Notes under the pieces: generated by a model
Told to the model about the DNA's origin: nothing
Databases searched by the model: none
Seen by the model: only the letters and a program-made list of their open reading frames with translations
Program-made: the position numbers and the translations under genes
In this document: piece by piece, positions 45,149 through 55,321 of the stretch
How positions within the stretch are numbered: the stretch's first letter is position 1
Layout: every line of letters starts with the position of its first letter
Assembly: GCA_037576195.1 (NCBI GenBank)
Contig: CM075102.1
Span: forward strand, 43,830,745-43,894,744
Reading direction: 5' to 3'
From: Phytoseiulus persimilis
Lineage: Eukaryota; Arthropoda; Arachnida; Mesostigmata; Phytoseiidae
Length of the DNA stretch: 64,000 nucleotides

Positions 45149-46088
45149 ATGATGGTGGGCACGGCTTTTACAGTGAGGAGCACACGGGGATCGACATTCA
45201 CGCCCCGACCGAGTTCCTCAAGCGAGTGCTCTATAGTTCCAGAGGGTTGTTTGATCCGATTCCATCGAGATCGGGCTCGCAGTTCATCGCCAGTGAAAGT
45301 GATTCTCGTGTTCGATCCGCTCGGATTAAGTTTTTGGTGTTGTCTAGCAGACTGTTCGATGTCTCTGGTCGGGGCCGTGCGTGCATCCCGTTTGAAATTG
45401 CTGCCCCGACTGTCGGAGAGCCGGGGGGTGGGAACGAGCCTTTCGGGAAGTTCGCTCGATATCTTTCGGAGCGGGATTTCGATTTGATGAGTTCGTGATT
45501 TTTTCCTTGCAGCGCGTACTTTTCGCTGTCGGTCTGCTGGTGGCCACGGCCAGCGCTAGGCCTTCGTATGACTTGGACACCGCTGCCCAGGAACCCCAGC
45601 CTGCTGAGGAAGTGGCCGCTCCCATGCCGTATGCCTTCGAGTACTCCGCGTCTGATTCCGAGGGCTCTCACTCACACTCCTCGACCTCCGATGGCAAAAC
45701 CGTCACGGGACAGTATTCCATCATGCTTGCCGACGGTCGCATGAGAACCGTGAAGTACACTGCCGACGAGAATGGATACCGCGCTGAGATCATCACGAAC
45801 GAGCTCGGAACCGAGTCCAAGAACCCAGCTGACGTCACCATTCAATCTTCTGCCCCGACGGGCGCGGAGGCTGCGCTCCTGGGACCGGCCTCTCCAGGTC
45901 CAGGATCGGCCGCCGCCCCTGCTAGGGCAGCATTGAAGGCCGCACCCGAAGCTTCGGCCCCAACAGACGCACCGCCGGCGGAGATCGCGAGACCCGCGGA
46001 ACAAGCCAGCGAAGCTTCGTATCTGAGCAACGTCTTCTCTCCCCCGAAATACTCAGACTACAGACCCCGCCGGGGTGCCCGTTTCTAA
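45149..46088 (+). CDS. Cuticle protein, Rebers-Riddiford (chitin_bind_4) family, long Ala/Pro-rich tail
   Basis: Exon 1 (45149-45172) encodes eight residues, MMVGTAFT; exon 2 (45513-46088, acceptor ttttccttgcag) continues RVLFAVGLLVATASA, completing the signal peptide. The mature protein has an acidic Pro-rich lead, then PYAFEYSASDSEGSHSHS and the extended RR consensus (VTGQYSIMLADGRMRTVKYT, ADENGYRAEI) at about residues 45-105. This module binds chitin in the procuticle. The post-RR block NELGTESKNPADVTIQSSAP is typical of acarine members. A tail of about 75 residues rich in Ala and Pro follows and is absent from the 49 kb paralogue. Total 199 residues. Start chosen because only this splice gives an uninterrupted signal peptide. 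Confidence 0.9.
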
Positions 46089-47648
46089 GTCAGAGAACTG
46101 CGTCTCAGGCCTCTAACGACCTCGATCCCAAGGTCACGGCGCTTCCTCGATAGCTAAGTCAATCTTCACTCGCGTTTTCTTGTCTCGACTCTTGACGAAT
46201 CCCTCATAGTGTGTGGCTTGACATCTTATTCACACTTTTATGCTTCCGTCAGCCATCAGTCTTGTTCTTGTCGTCAAAACTCTAGTCTATCAAACATTCT
46301 CGCGTCTCTCCTTCTCACTTCTGATTTCTCAAACCTCCCGCGGTCTATTGCGCTAGTCCTCAACTGTCAACCTCCTAGCCAATATTTATGTTATCGTTCG
46401 TTCTATCCTATTGTAAAATCAGCCTCATGACTTGGTTGAGATCATATTTGAAGGCCAGAATGAAGGAGAACTGAAGCGGGAGCCGTTCTTGGTCGAAAAA
46501 AAGTTCTGAGAGCCCTGACTGCCTGAGCGCCGAAGGAGTGGCCGGGGCTCCGTTAAGCATTCGTTGAGAATTTCGAAAGGATGGAATCTCCCAAGATGAG
46601 AAACCATCAACTCTTAGGGACACGGGACTCCCTCGCGCGTGTGAGAGGGAGAAAGTCAGGAACGAACTAAGAATTGCTGAGCATGGATATGTGTACCAGA
46701 TGTAAAAATGTAGGTGAAAATAATAAAGAGACATCTTCACATGACGATATCCCGAGTTCTCGCCATCCGAAGCACAGGTGTGCCCTTCATGGCTCATGTG
46801 GGTCAATGGATGTGACTGTCGAACGCTCGCTGTCCGAGGCTCTCGCCTCGCCTTGGATACCAAGGAGCTGAACGATGTTCACACAAGACGAGGCTCACAT
46901 CCAAGGATCTCCGGTTCCCTGAAATTCCCACAGAGATGGGAAAGACACTCACCGAGTTCTTTTACGTTTGTGGAACGCAGGAGGAGGAGCAAGTTCACTT
47001 GTGAGAAAGTAACGATTTTATCCAGTTCCTGACACTGTGAGCTCTCATATTTTCATATAATTCATCGGCTCAGGATATGAATGCGGAATATGTCTGCCAA
47101 GGATTCTCCCCGAGTATCGGGCGAATGAGAGATCCGACCGCAGCCCATGAGAGATGACGTGTATCTGTTATGAGTGCGCCTGTCGCCATCCTTTCACTTG
47201 AGACGCGAATTTTCTTCGTCCATCGGCTAACTTCGGAGAGTTGCTCCACTCATTTTCACCCGGTAGTCGAAGCGCGTGCATCGAATAGAAGGACAGAACC
47301 GTTATGATGGACCAGTCGAAACTGACGGGCAGGACTCGCAGAACCGAGGCCGGGTCAAATGTCATTCCTCGTGACTAACTGCAGGAATTCATATTGACAG
47401 CTTTTGGATTGAAAGCTCGTCGAGGGCATCCAAGCTTCACAGAAAAGACAGCCAATGCTCTCAGAAGTTAATAAATTGAAGAATGTCCAGGAATGAGTCC
47501 CCGAGCGGGTTGGGAAGACAACAGCCTCGACAATGGGATATGAATCAGGGATTTCATGATGGGATTCCGAACAAGCGGGAAGAAAGCGTGCCAGAATTAA
47601 ATCCTGCTCATAGTGAGTCTTATGCAGGCGGACTGAATTCTAGTTCCA
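46089..47648. other. 3' flank of first cuticle gene; no other supported gene
   Basis: The 3' UTR of the cuticle gene starts here. An AATAAA (near 46720) is far from the stop and uncertain as its poly(A) signal. A 151-codon minus frame at 46408-46863 lacks support. Confidence 0.4.
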
Positions 47649-48020
47649 TTAAGTTGGGGATTGTTCCGCTTGCACTTTAATCTTCGCGCCAAGATGAGCA
47701 TTCCCCACACGAAGGATTCGATGCACGAGTGCTGCGAGCGATGGAGAGCATTCGGCTTCGAGGTCGGTTTGGTGGTGTGATTCCCGGAGCGTCAGATCTC
47801 CGATCTTTCCCGAAAGAGCGCCATGGGATGCCCCTGTCGTACTTAGGAATATTTTCGACGGTCGATGCCACGATCGGTTGAAAGGCCCCACATGAAAGCG
47901 AAGAGAAAACGAACATTTTTCCATTGATTGATTTGTCTTCACGCGTTTCAATGTCACCAACGAGCTTGCACAGTCGTCGACAGACAACATCATGATAGCG
48001 CAAGCTAACACGAGTGTCAT
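47649..48020 (-). CDS. Candidate small secreted protein
   Basis: From ATG at 48018-48020 a frame of 123 residues begins MTLVLACAIMMLSVDDCASS, a plausible signal peptide with cleavage near Ala-Ser-Ser. The rest has few cysteines and no motif I know. A donor (gtgaca after TCGTTG) and acceptor (attcctaag) inside the frame mean part could be an intron. A TATATGAA box lies 116 bp upstream, identical to that of the Gly/His/Tyr-rich gene. A four-codon upstream ORF (ATG AAG GAC TAG) lies in the leader. Evidence is moderate: signal peptide plus promoter, no homology. Confidence 0.35.
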   Translation of the reverse strand: MTLVLACAIMMLSVDDCASSLVTLKRVKTNQSMEKCSFSLRFHVGPFNRSWHRPSKIFLSTTGASHGALSGKIGDLTLRESHHQTDLEAECSPSLAALVHRILRVGNAHLGAKIKVQAEQSPT

Positions 48021-48135
48021 CTCAGCCCGAAGCTCTTGAAGTGCGTACACCTCGTTCAAAATTGACGCGACACAAACTCTGATACCTCTAGTCCTTCATA
48101 ACCGTTTCGCCGTGTTTTCTTGTTGACTCGCATCT

Positions 48136-48143
48136 TCATATAG
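48136..48143 (-). promoter_or_regulatory. Possible TATA box of candidate secreted gene
   Basis: TATATGAA on the minus strand, same octamer as at 35453-35460. No clear initiator is seen at +30, so support is partial. Confidence 0.35.
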
Positions 48144-48309
48144 CCCCTCTTTCAAGGAATTTCCCGAGAAGTGGATCGGATTCTCGACGCGTGCGACCGA
48201 ATCGGAGACGGGACGGCGGGAGGCAGCACGAAGTCGACTGATTTTGATTGAAGAACACCAAGGATCTTTCACTAGACTTCGCTCGCTGGATGCAGAAGCT
48301 GGTCGCATG

Positions 48310-49005
48310 CTTCCACTCAGCGTAGAGCGCTGTCGTATTTCTCTACTCCACCCCAGACAGTGTCACACGTTACGTCATCGTTTGCTTTGACGGAAAAGTT
48401 TCGTGTTGGCGGCGGGCAGGCGGGCGGGCGGGGGTCGGCTCGGGTCAAAACGTTCTTGTGGCACCACCGTCGATTTGCTAACTTCCAGAAAACCAGCGGA
48501 CGAATGATGTGCGGCCGGAGTGGAGTATAGGGTCATGAGCATCAGCTCATGCATACCATGAGCCCGAGAACATCGACAGAGAGTTCATTCACAATCGGTC
48601 TTCGACCGCGATTATCTTGGTCTGAGTTGACTACAAAGCGACACTGTGACTCGAACTGGTTTTGATCGAAAGAATAGTCGCAGGCCTCGCTGTTCGATGG
48701 AGACCCGTATCATAGAGCGAACTGCTCAATCATGAAATCTTCAGCAGAAACCGGGGCGGTTTCCCGCGCAACCTCAAATCTGCCGCCGCCTGTTATGAGC
48801 GCAGCTCCGTTGAAGAGGCAAATCGCAGATTCGAATCATCAAATGAAGCTTTGAAATCGGGACGGAAGGATTGTATGCTGACAGTGACGTATGGACATCG
48901 ATAGACCATTGCTTTGCAAGTTTGCACAAAGTGTGGCATCTTCGGCTATCGACGGCCTTGGCTGGCGCTCGGCCGGGGGAGAGTTGCTATCAAGCAGGGA
49001 AAGAA
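48310..49005. other. Upstream region of second cuticle gene; no gene seen
   Basis: Contains a short GGCGGGCGGGCGG run near 48413-48432. No supported coding frame or repeat otherwise. Confidence 0.5.
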
Positions 49006-49009
49006 CTGC

Positions 49010-49042
49010 TATAAAACCGCAAACCATTCAAGCGTATCAGCA
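49010..49042 (+). promoter_or_regulatory. TATA box and initiator of the second cuticle gene
   Basis: TATAAAA at 49010-49016 is followed about 26 bp later by TATCAGCA (49035-49042), matching the arthropod initiator TCAGT closely enough. The ATG follows at 49071, leaving a leader of about 33 bases. Confidence 0.7.
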
Positions 49043-49070
49043 AAACGGACGTTCTCTTCCATCGACCAAA

Positions 49071-49740
49071 ATGGTATGGATTTTACTTAGGTAGAGTGTT
49101 CTACAGGGTCAAATACCAGAGGCTCCGAATAATTTCCGAGCGTCCCCTCTCGCCACCTCGCGTGCTCGCTGCGGATATCTTTTCAATGCCGAAAGAGAAG
49201 TATCCGCCCCCCAATCTGGACCACTTGGAAGGCTTCTCACTGATTCGAGCTCCTCCCCGTGTGAAGCTTGGGTCCTAGAACCTGACTCTCATAGTGAAGG
49301 AAACACTGGATTTCAGCAGCAAATTTATTAAATTTCAGCGTTCCTTACTGGCGGTGGTTGCGGTTGCTTCCCTCGTCTCAGTTGTCGCTGGACAGGAAGA
49401 GACCTACCCCCCTCAGCCATTCGAGTTCTCATACTCCGCTGAAGATCCCGAAGGTTCGCACTCTCACTCACAACAGGGCGACGGTACAGGAAAAGTAACG
49501 GGAGAGTACACCATCACCTTAGCTGACGGTCGCTCTAGAACCGTGAAATACACCGCTGACGAAAACGGATATCGCGCTGAAATCATCACCAATGAGCTCG
49601 GAACCGAATCGAAGAACCCCGCTGATGTGACCATTCAATCCTCTGCGCCAACCGGCGCGGACGCCGCCCGACAGGCTCCGACTGGAAGCGCCTCCTACAT
49701 TTCCCCCGTATACGTACCGTACGCGTACACTCGTCATTGA
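49071..49740 (+). CDS. Cuticle protein, Rebers-Riddiford (chitin_bind_4) family, short form
   Basis: Exon 1 codes only the initiator Met (49071-49073, donor gtatgg); exon 2 (49339-49740, acceptor aaatttcag) continues RSLLAVVAVASLVSVVAGQE, so the signal peptide needs the splice. The 134-residue protein has FEFSYSAEDPEGSHSHS, the extended RR consensus (VTGEYTITLADGRSRTVKYT, ADENGYRAEI) and the acarine tail block NELGTESKNPADVTIQSSAP, ending in a Tyr/Pro/Val-rich YISPVYVPYAYTRH. It binds chitin in the cuticle. It is a tandem, same-strand paralogue of the 45 kb gene, about 3 kb apart and nearly identical over the RR and tail block, and lacks the Ala/Pro tail. Confidence 0.9.
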
Positions 49741-49834
49741 ACGCGTCGTCTCCATTCCAGAGTATGACTCCGTAATACTTGTATACTGTTTCTGTGATCT
49801 AGTCCTCACAAAAAAAGTTTATCCTGTACACTCG

Positions 49835-49840
49835 AATAAA
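49835..49840 (+). terminator. Poly(A) signal of second cuticle gene
   Basis: AATAAA about 95 bp after the stop, in an A/T-rich 3' UTR. Confidence 0.65.
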
Positions 49841-49859
49841 GCTTACATTCTCCAGTCGA

Positions 49860-52080
49860 CGACTTTCGGTGACTTGGAATCTTCCAGAAGAAAATGAACT
49901 AGTCACTACAAGCGCTTGCTCCGATTGCTTTCCTGATTGCTTGGATCCGAGTTTTCACTTTCACAGGAAGCTCTCATCCTCAAAACGCAGCTTGGACTCG
50001 GAAAGAAGAGAGATTCGAATTCTCTTCCGGACCCTGCAGACGCATAACGAGCAAGCACGAGTGTGGGGTGCAGGCCGCTCAATTTCTCTGTGAACTGTTA
50101 CGAGTCATCGAATTGTACCTCTTTTCTGTCGTCTCCTCCCCTCACGATCTCATTTGGGAACTCATCTGAACGCTGATACAACCCTGATAGAAACCCTCCT
50201 GAAACCTGATGCTCGTTGGAATCGATGAATCAGTGTGTGCTCCGCCTTGGAGTTCTTGTTCCAGGCGTTTCCTTGAATATTTCGCTCTCCGACCACAAGG
50301 ATTCGGCTTGATATCCTCGAGTCTTGGTCACGACTCTGGTGTTCCCGGAGACGTTGACCTTCGTTTTGCAAGGGTTGAGCCTCCTGTCTCCTCAGCGATG
50401 AGATCGGTTGTCCCATGACTTTGACTTGAACTTTCGACATCTTGGGAATCTAGTTTCTCTTTCGATATTCTCAGTACATTCTTCTTGTGGGGCCTAGCAC
50501 GGTTCAGTTCCGCCGCTTCGGGACGAATGATTTCATCATGATCCCCACGCTCAGAACGTTGCTCGCGCGACTTCTCATACGAATACCAAGGAACGACTCG
50601 TAGACGAATGATGCTTGGTTCCCGAGCTTGTGAGTCAGTTTGAGCCCGAATACATTCAGAGCCCAGGTATATTAGAGCCCAATGTCGTTCAGAGCCGGAT
50701 GACATCCAAAGTCCAAGGACATTCAGAGCCCGAAGTCATTTTAGGACCTGGAACGATTTGAGCCCTGGAATGATCCAGGCTCGAAGACATGTGGAGCATG
50801 AAGGCATTTTGAGACCATCGCTCATGCACAGCGTTTTCGCAGTCTGGCTTTCCCAACATTGCTTGGAAATGGACCCGTTTCTGATTCTCTAAAGGGTTTC
50901 GCCCATGGAAGGCACCTGCCTCTCACTATAGCATCAGCACCAGTGTTTTATCTAGCTCAAGCGGCGCCCGGGGCGAACCGGCAAAAATGGGCCCCCCCCC
51001 CTTTCTCTCCGAGCCCGCGCGGAAATTCGCTGGGCCATCGCAAGAGATTCTCCTCGTTGAAAACAAGGTCATGTTCACTCAATGTCACCACGATAGTGTG
51101 ATGAGTCTTGAGTGCGGCGAAACTTTCTATCATTCAGCAGCTCCAAAAACGTTTTTTTTTTTTCGTTGCGTCTCTCAATGCTAAAAAATGCTAATGCGCC
51201 CAGCTTCTCTTGGGTTATAATGATCCCTGGCACGGACCAACGTTTCACAGTCATCTATATCATCACAGAGATTCTCCGATAGACCGGAATGAGTCTCCGA
51301 TTCTGCGCCCCTCAACTTCATGGGTCGCGATTTTGTTCTTGATTCCGATTGATTTTCTGCTGCAGCGGAGGAGATTGACAGAACTTCGGATCCGTTTGTC
51401 TTCAGCTTTGAACCCTCAAGAGATAGATATGCAAGCCCTAAGCTCTCTGGTGCATGTTCCTGTGCCTGAGTTGAGGCGAGTTTCGATTGCAGTCGAAAAC
51501 ATTTATGGTACTTCATCTCTTCCGCGCCCCTCAGTTCTGCGCCCCTGAGTTCTCTGAGGCGAGATTCCGTCGCCAAGAAGAATCGGATCTCTTGAACGTT
51601 CAAACGCTCGGAAGACGAATCAAGTTCATTTTGCGGTTGGGGCTAAGGAAGAAAATCAAGTACGAACAATCAAGCACTGAACTGACATGAGAGAATACCC
51701 TCGGACTTCTATGGGGAACGCTGATCATTCGGAGTGTGTAGCCGGAGTAATACTTTCGGAGCGAGATCTCGCTGATTCCTAGACACAGTTTCAAGCGCCT
51801 GATTTATTCGGACTAGCACTTCTACAGTGATTGGTCGGAACAACAACATCCGTTCTTGTGGCAGCTTTCATGGTTACAAATGAGGTAATCCAGAAGCCTT
51901 GTCGGTCTCTTCATCATAATCAAGTGACGGCTGTAAGAGAACGTCTCGAGCCCCTTCCCAGATTCCCGGACCGAATTTCGCTGAGATCACTCGGTCAGGT
52001 GACGCTCCGTAGGTTTGAGTATCCTCTCTAGTTTTCCTACCGCACAAACTCGAAAGTGAATGATTTCCGATCAGGAGCTA
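49860..52080. other. Between cuticle gene and Cys-rich gene: minisatellite, otherwise nothing supported
   Basis: Apart from the 17-bp minisatellite, minus frames of 125 and 140 codons (50328-50705, 51181-51603) are open; the second contains a short ELRGAELRGAEE duplication. No domain or splice evidence supports either. A run of C (50991-51000) and a run of T (about 51154-51163) are present. Confidence 0.4.
50640..50815. repeat. 17-bp minisatellite, about ten units
   Basis: The unit GAGCCCGAATACATTCA and variants (GAGCCCAATGTCGTTCA, AAGTCCAAGGACATTCA, GAGCCCGAAGTCATTTT and so on) repeats at a strict 17-bp step with many substitutions. A related 17-18-bp repeat is at 53.2-53.45 kb. Confidence 0.8.
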
Positions 52081-52094
52081 TCGACCCAACTTCA

Positions 52095-52871
52095 ATGGTT
52101 ATGGAGCTGATATCCCGAGCGCTAGTCATCTTTTCGCTGGCGTTTGTGGTTAGGGTTCGCTCCGATCAGGACAGGTTCTGCTTCCCCACGAACATGCACC
52201 GGGGTGAGTGAGCCAGAGACAACTGAAGTTTGGGAGCTCTGAGCAGACTTTCCATTTCCTTATCACTCGATCCTCCAAGGAACATCGGGAATTCTAACTC
52301 ATTCCAGCGAGCTGCGATGCAGACGATGCGTACGTTTGGGTCCCCAAAGGTGGACTGATCCCCTGTTCTCCTGTGTGCCAGCTGAAATACCGTTTCACAA
52401 ATGAGAGGTACATTTCTGCGAGACGAATATATGAAGTTTGTCGATACGACACGGAGAGGAAAATGTTCTACCACGACGTAGCAGACAGAGATCGGTGAGT
52501 TCTGGATGGATAACGTTTTCGATAAGATTTTCATGTCCTGTGTATTCAGGCCGACTGATGAGTTAGAGGTCGCTCACAGGTGCGCCTGCCGCGACTGGGC
52601 TGCGTATGAGCGCAGGGAAGATCGATGGATCAATCATTTCAATGTGACTTGGTTCTGCAATTCGGACTGGGACATCAAGCGTACCGACTTCGTTGGAGTT
52701 TATGTCATCGATTGCGATCGCCAAGATCATTTGCCAGGAATCTGCGCGCAAGATTGTTCCAATAGCACACTATGGCCACCGGAAGACGCTCAAGAACTGC
52801 AGGGCCAATTTCTGAGACCGAAGTGCCAACCGGTGGTTCCTTCATGCAATAAAAGCACGAGGGTATGCTAA
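52095..52871 (+). CDS. Cysteine-rich secreted protein of unknown family
   Basis: Three exons join in phase: 52095-52203, 52308-52494 and 52550-52871 (introns 104 and 55 bp, gtgagt..cag), giving 205 residues. It begins MVMELISRALVIFSLAFVVR, a signal peptide with likely cleavage before DQDRFCFP. About 14 cysteines follow, unevenly spaced (GLIPCSPVCQ, HRCACRDW, WFCNSDWD, VIDCDRQDH, GICAQDCSNS), with two N-x-S/T sequons (NVT, NST). The even number suggests disulphide bonding. I do not recognise the fold; it is not an obvious Kunitz, TIL, EGF or lipocalin. A secreted salivary, haemolymph or matrix protein is likely. The second ATG (52101) is in frame and could also start it. Confidence 0.75.
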
Positions 52872-53189
52872 TGAACTGGGTTTCCAACTTTTGATAGGTC
52901 TGCACGTCTGCACCATATCCTGTAGCCATGAGGCGTACTTCAGGTTGAAACGAAGTGAATGATGTGATGCCCTGCTGTAACAAGTAGAGCCCAGGTCCTG
53001 GGAATTCCCCGGAATCAACGGCAGTCTCGACGGGCCCCGGTCCGTGTTGGGGCTCCTCATGGACTCCTATGGGCAGGTTAGCAAGTTGGCACGCGGCGTC
53101 ACGCAAGGCGTCCCTCGGAGGCGCATTCCTTGTCTGTAGCTGCTCAGCCCATTCTGACTTTCCCAGAGTCGAGGATGAAATATTACGGT

Positions 53190-53450
53190 ACATTACGTTC
53201 CGGCCCCGGAATTTTTGAGCCCAAGACATTCCGGCTCCAAGACACTTCGGCTCCGAGACTTTTCGGCCTTGGACATCTCGGATATCTCATGAGCAGGTGA
53301 CTGCTGCCGTTAGATGCCGAAATGTCCGTGGACGGCATGCCAAGACTGGAAAGTTTTGGGGCCGAAATGTATTGCAGCCGGGAGGTCTCGGAGCCGAAAT
53401 GTCTTGGGGCCGAACTGTCCTGTGCCGAAACGTCTTGATTCCAAAATATG
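53190..53450. repeat. Convergent inverted arrays of a 17-18-bp minisatellite
   Basis: From 53195 to about 53285 units like CCAAGACACTTCGGCTC run in one orientation; from about 53312 to 53445 the reverse complement (GGGGCCGAAATGTCTTGG type) runs back. The two halves could pair as an imperfect hairpin with a loop of about 25 bases. Confidence 0.65.
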
Positions 53451-55305
53451 AGGATGGTGCGTTAGGGACCTTGTTTGAGGAAGTCAGAAGAAATATCATT
53501 GGAAGGATTGCCTTTGACGAGAACATTTATTCGCATGTTTTTCGCAGCGACTGACTGCTCTCGGTGGCATCCGCGCGATTCCCCATACGCGGGCGTGGGA
53601 TGCTGGGAAGCCCTCCTCTGAGTCGCCTCGATGCAGTTCCCTTCTCTCACTTTCGTGAGCTGGAGACCCAGAATATCCCGAGAGATCTCTCGGTTCTTTT
53701 GAGACAACACGAAGCGAATGAGAGTAGCAAGATCTCTCGCCATCGTGGGCCGGGAAGCCCGCGTTCGTGAAACTGATCGGATGAAACTTGATACGGTCCA
53801 CGAAAATGCCAGCTTAGGAATCCATTAGTAGAACTCAGTCAGTTTGAGGATACTTGCGAATCATCAGGCACGGCCCAACAAGGCCCGGCTGTTCTCTTGT
53901 AGATTATCAAGAAGCATGAGAGGATGCGTCCTTGCTGCCCTCGCGGAGCAGGCATCTTCCGGAACCATTGTCAACCGACAAGCTTTCCTCTTGAGATCGG
54001 CGCGCGGGAGGGGAACTATTCGGTGTGTGACAACGCTTTCCAAAAAGAATGTTGAGCTGCTCCCTGTTGAGAATCGATCCGCTCCAGCTGAGTGACAAAT
54101 TTCGGAACATCCTCCCGTAATCCAGAACCTTCGAAGCGGAATGAAAGCTGGACCTCGTTCGTGACTTCGAGCGCGATTCCCCTTATGAAATTGTATCGAC
54201 AGCCCTGGCTGTTCCCATCGGTCCCTAGCGAAATACCTTGGCGCAAGTCCGAGCAATTACCCTGGCCTCACCCGACAATAGCGGTCCGCGTTAATTTTTT
54301 TCAAATATTGCGCGACACGCTTTCGAGGCTACTGCTATGGCCGGTGGTATAAAGCGAGGGAGCAGCCGTTCATGAGTCTTTCTGTTTTGAATGCCACGGG
54401 GTGAACGTGGTGCTGCGTACTCTTCTTAGGACCGATCCAAACTTCGACGATGCTTCTCGAACACAATCGGCGTAGACGTAAGTTGGAACAAATTATCGTG
54501 GAACCGTTCTTCGCACTACATGAGGACAAACTGCTCGTAATGGCGAATAACCCTGTGCGTTTGATTAGTCTTTCTGATGCCAGCACGTGCTTCGCGCAAC
54601 GGCAGTTGGCTTCGCCGAAAGTTCACCACAAGCGTCCGCTTCTTCCAGGAGTGAAGCTCTCGCTTGCCTCGGCGAGAGGCGATTCGAGATGGGGTGGTCA
54701 GATCTATGGACTCTCCGGAGTTCGGTGATACTGGTATGAATTTCAATTCGGAAACGAGCGAGGTGAGTTGACCACGTGTCGTGAATCACGAGTCACGAGC
54801 CGGCACAAACGGCGGCGTCTCTGGAGTCCAATGATGCAGGAAATTACCGTGAGCGAAAGTTCGTAAGACTTGTTAGTATGAGCTCTGAATCTTGCTTTTC
54901 GGTGCTCCGAAAGTTTCGAGGAGGAGCTCAGAACGCATTTCGATAAGAACGATCGTAATGAGTTCGCAAGATTATGAGATCTGAGTTCAGTGTAGCCGGT
55001 GAAGCGAATGTGAATTCCGAGATTGAGGAGTAATAGCCGTTATGTTGCAGACATAGTTCGTCGGAGTGCGAGAGGGACGCTCGTTGGCAATTGTCTCTGT
55101 TGGAGGTGGAGTCCAACGGTGAGTCTAAATTCGGGAATCTCATTCGTTCGAGTTCCCACCAAAAAAAAGATTCTATGATGATAACTGGTCCGTGTTTATG
55201 ACTGGCAGTGATTAGACACTAAACCATTTCTGATACCGAGCTAAAAGCGAATGTTATCGGGTGCGGCGCTTACATCCATCCCTGAATCATTTCGTTTGTT
55301 TCTAG
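53450..55305. other. Stretch with no firm gene
   Basis: A possible small exon, MDSPEFGDTGMNFNSETSE with a strong donor at 54763 (gtgagt), lies at 54706-54762 (+) and might belong to the 55.3 kb gene or its 5' leader, but I could not join it in phase without meeting a stop. Nothing else is supported. Confidence 0.35.
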
Positions 55306-55321
55306 GTGGGTCGTCTGAGTG

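Noticed and set aside
52705..53229. 174-codon minus-strand frame
   Set aside because: Overlaps the well-supported last exon of the Cys-rich gene antisense; no splice or domain evidence.
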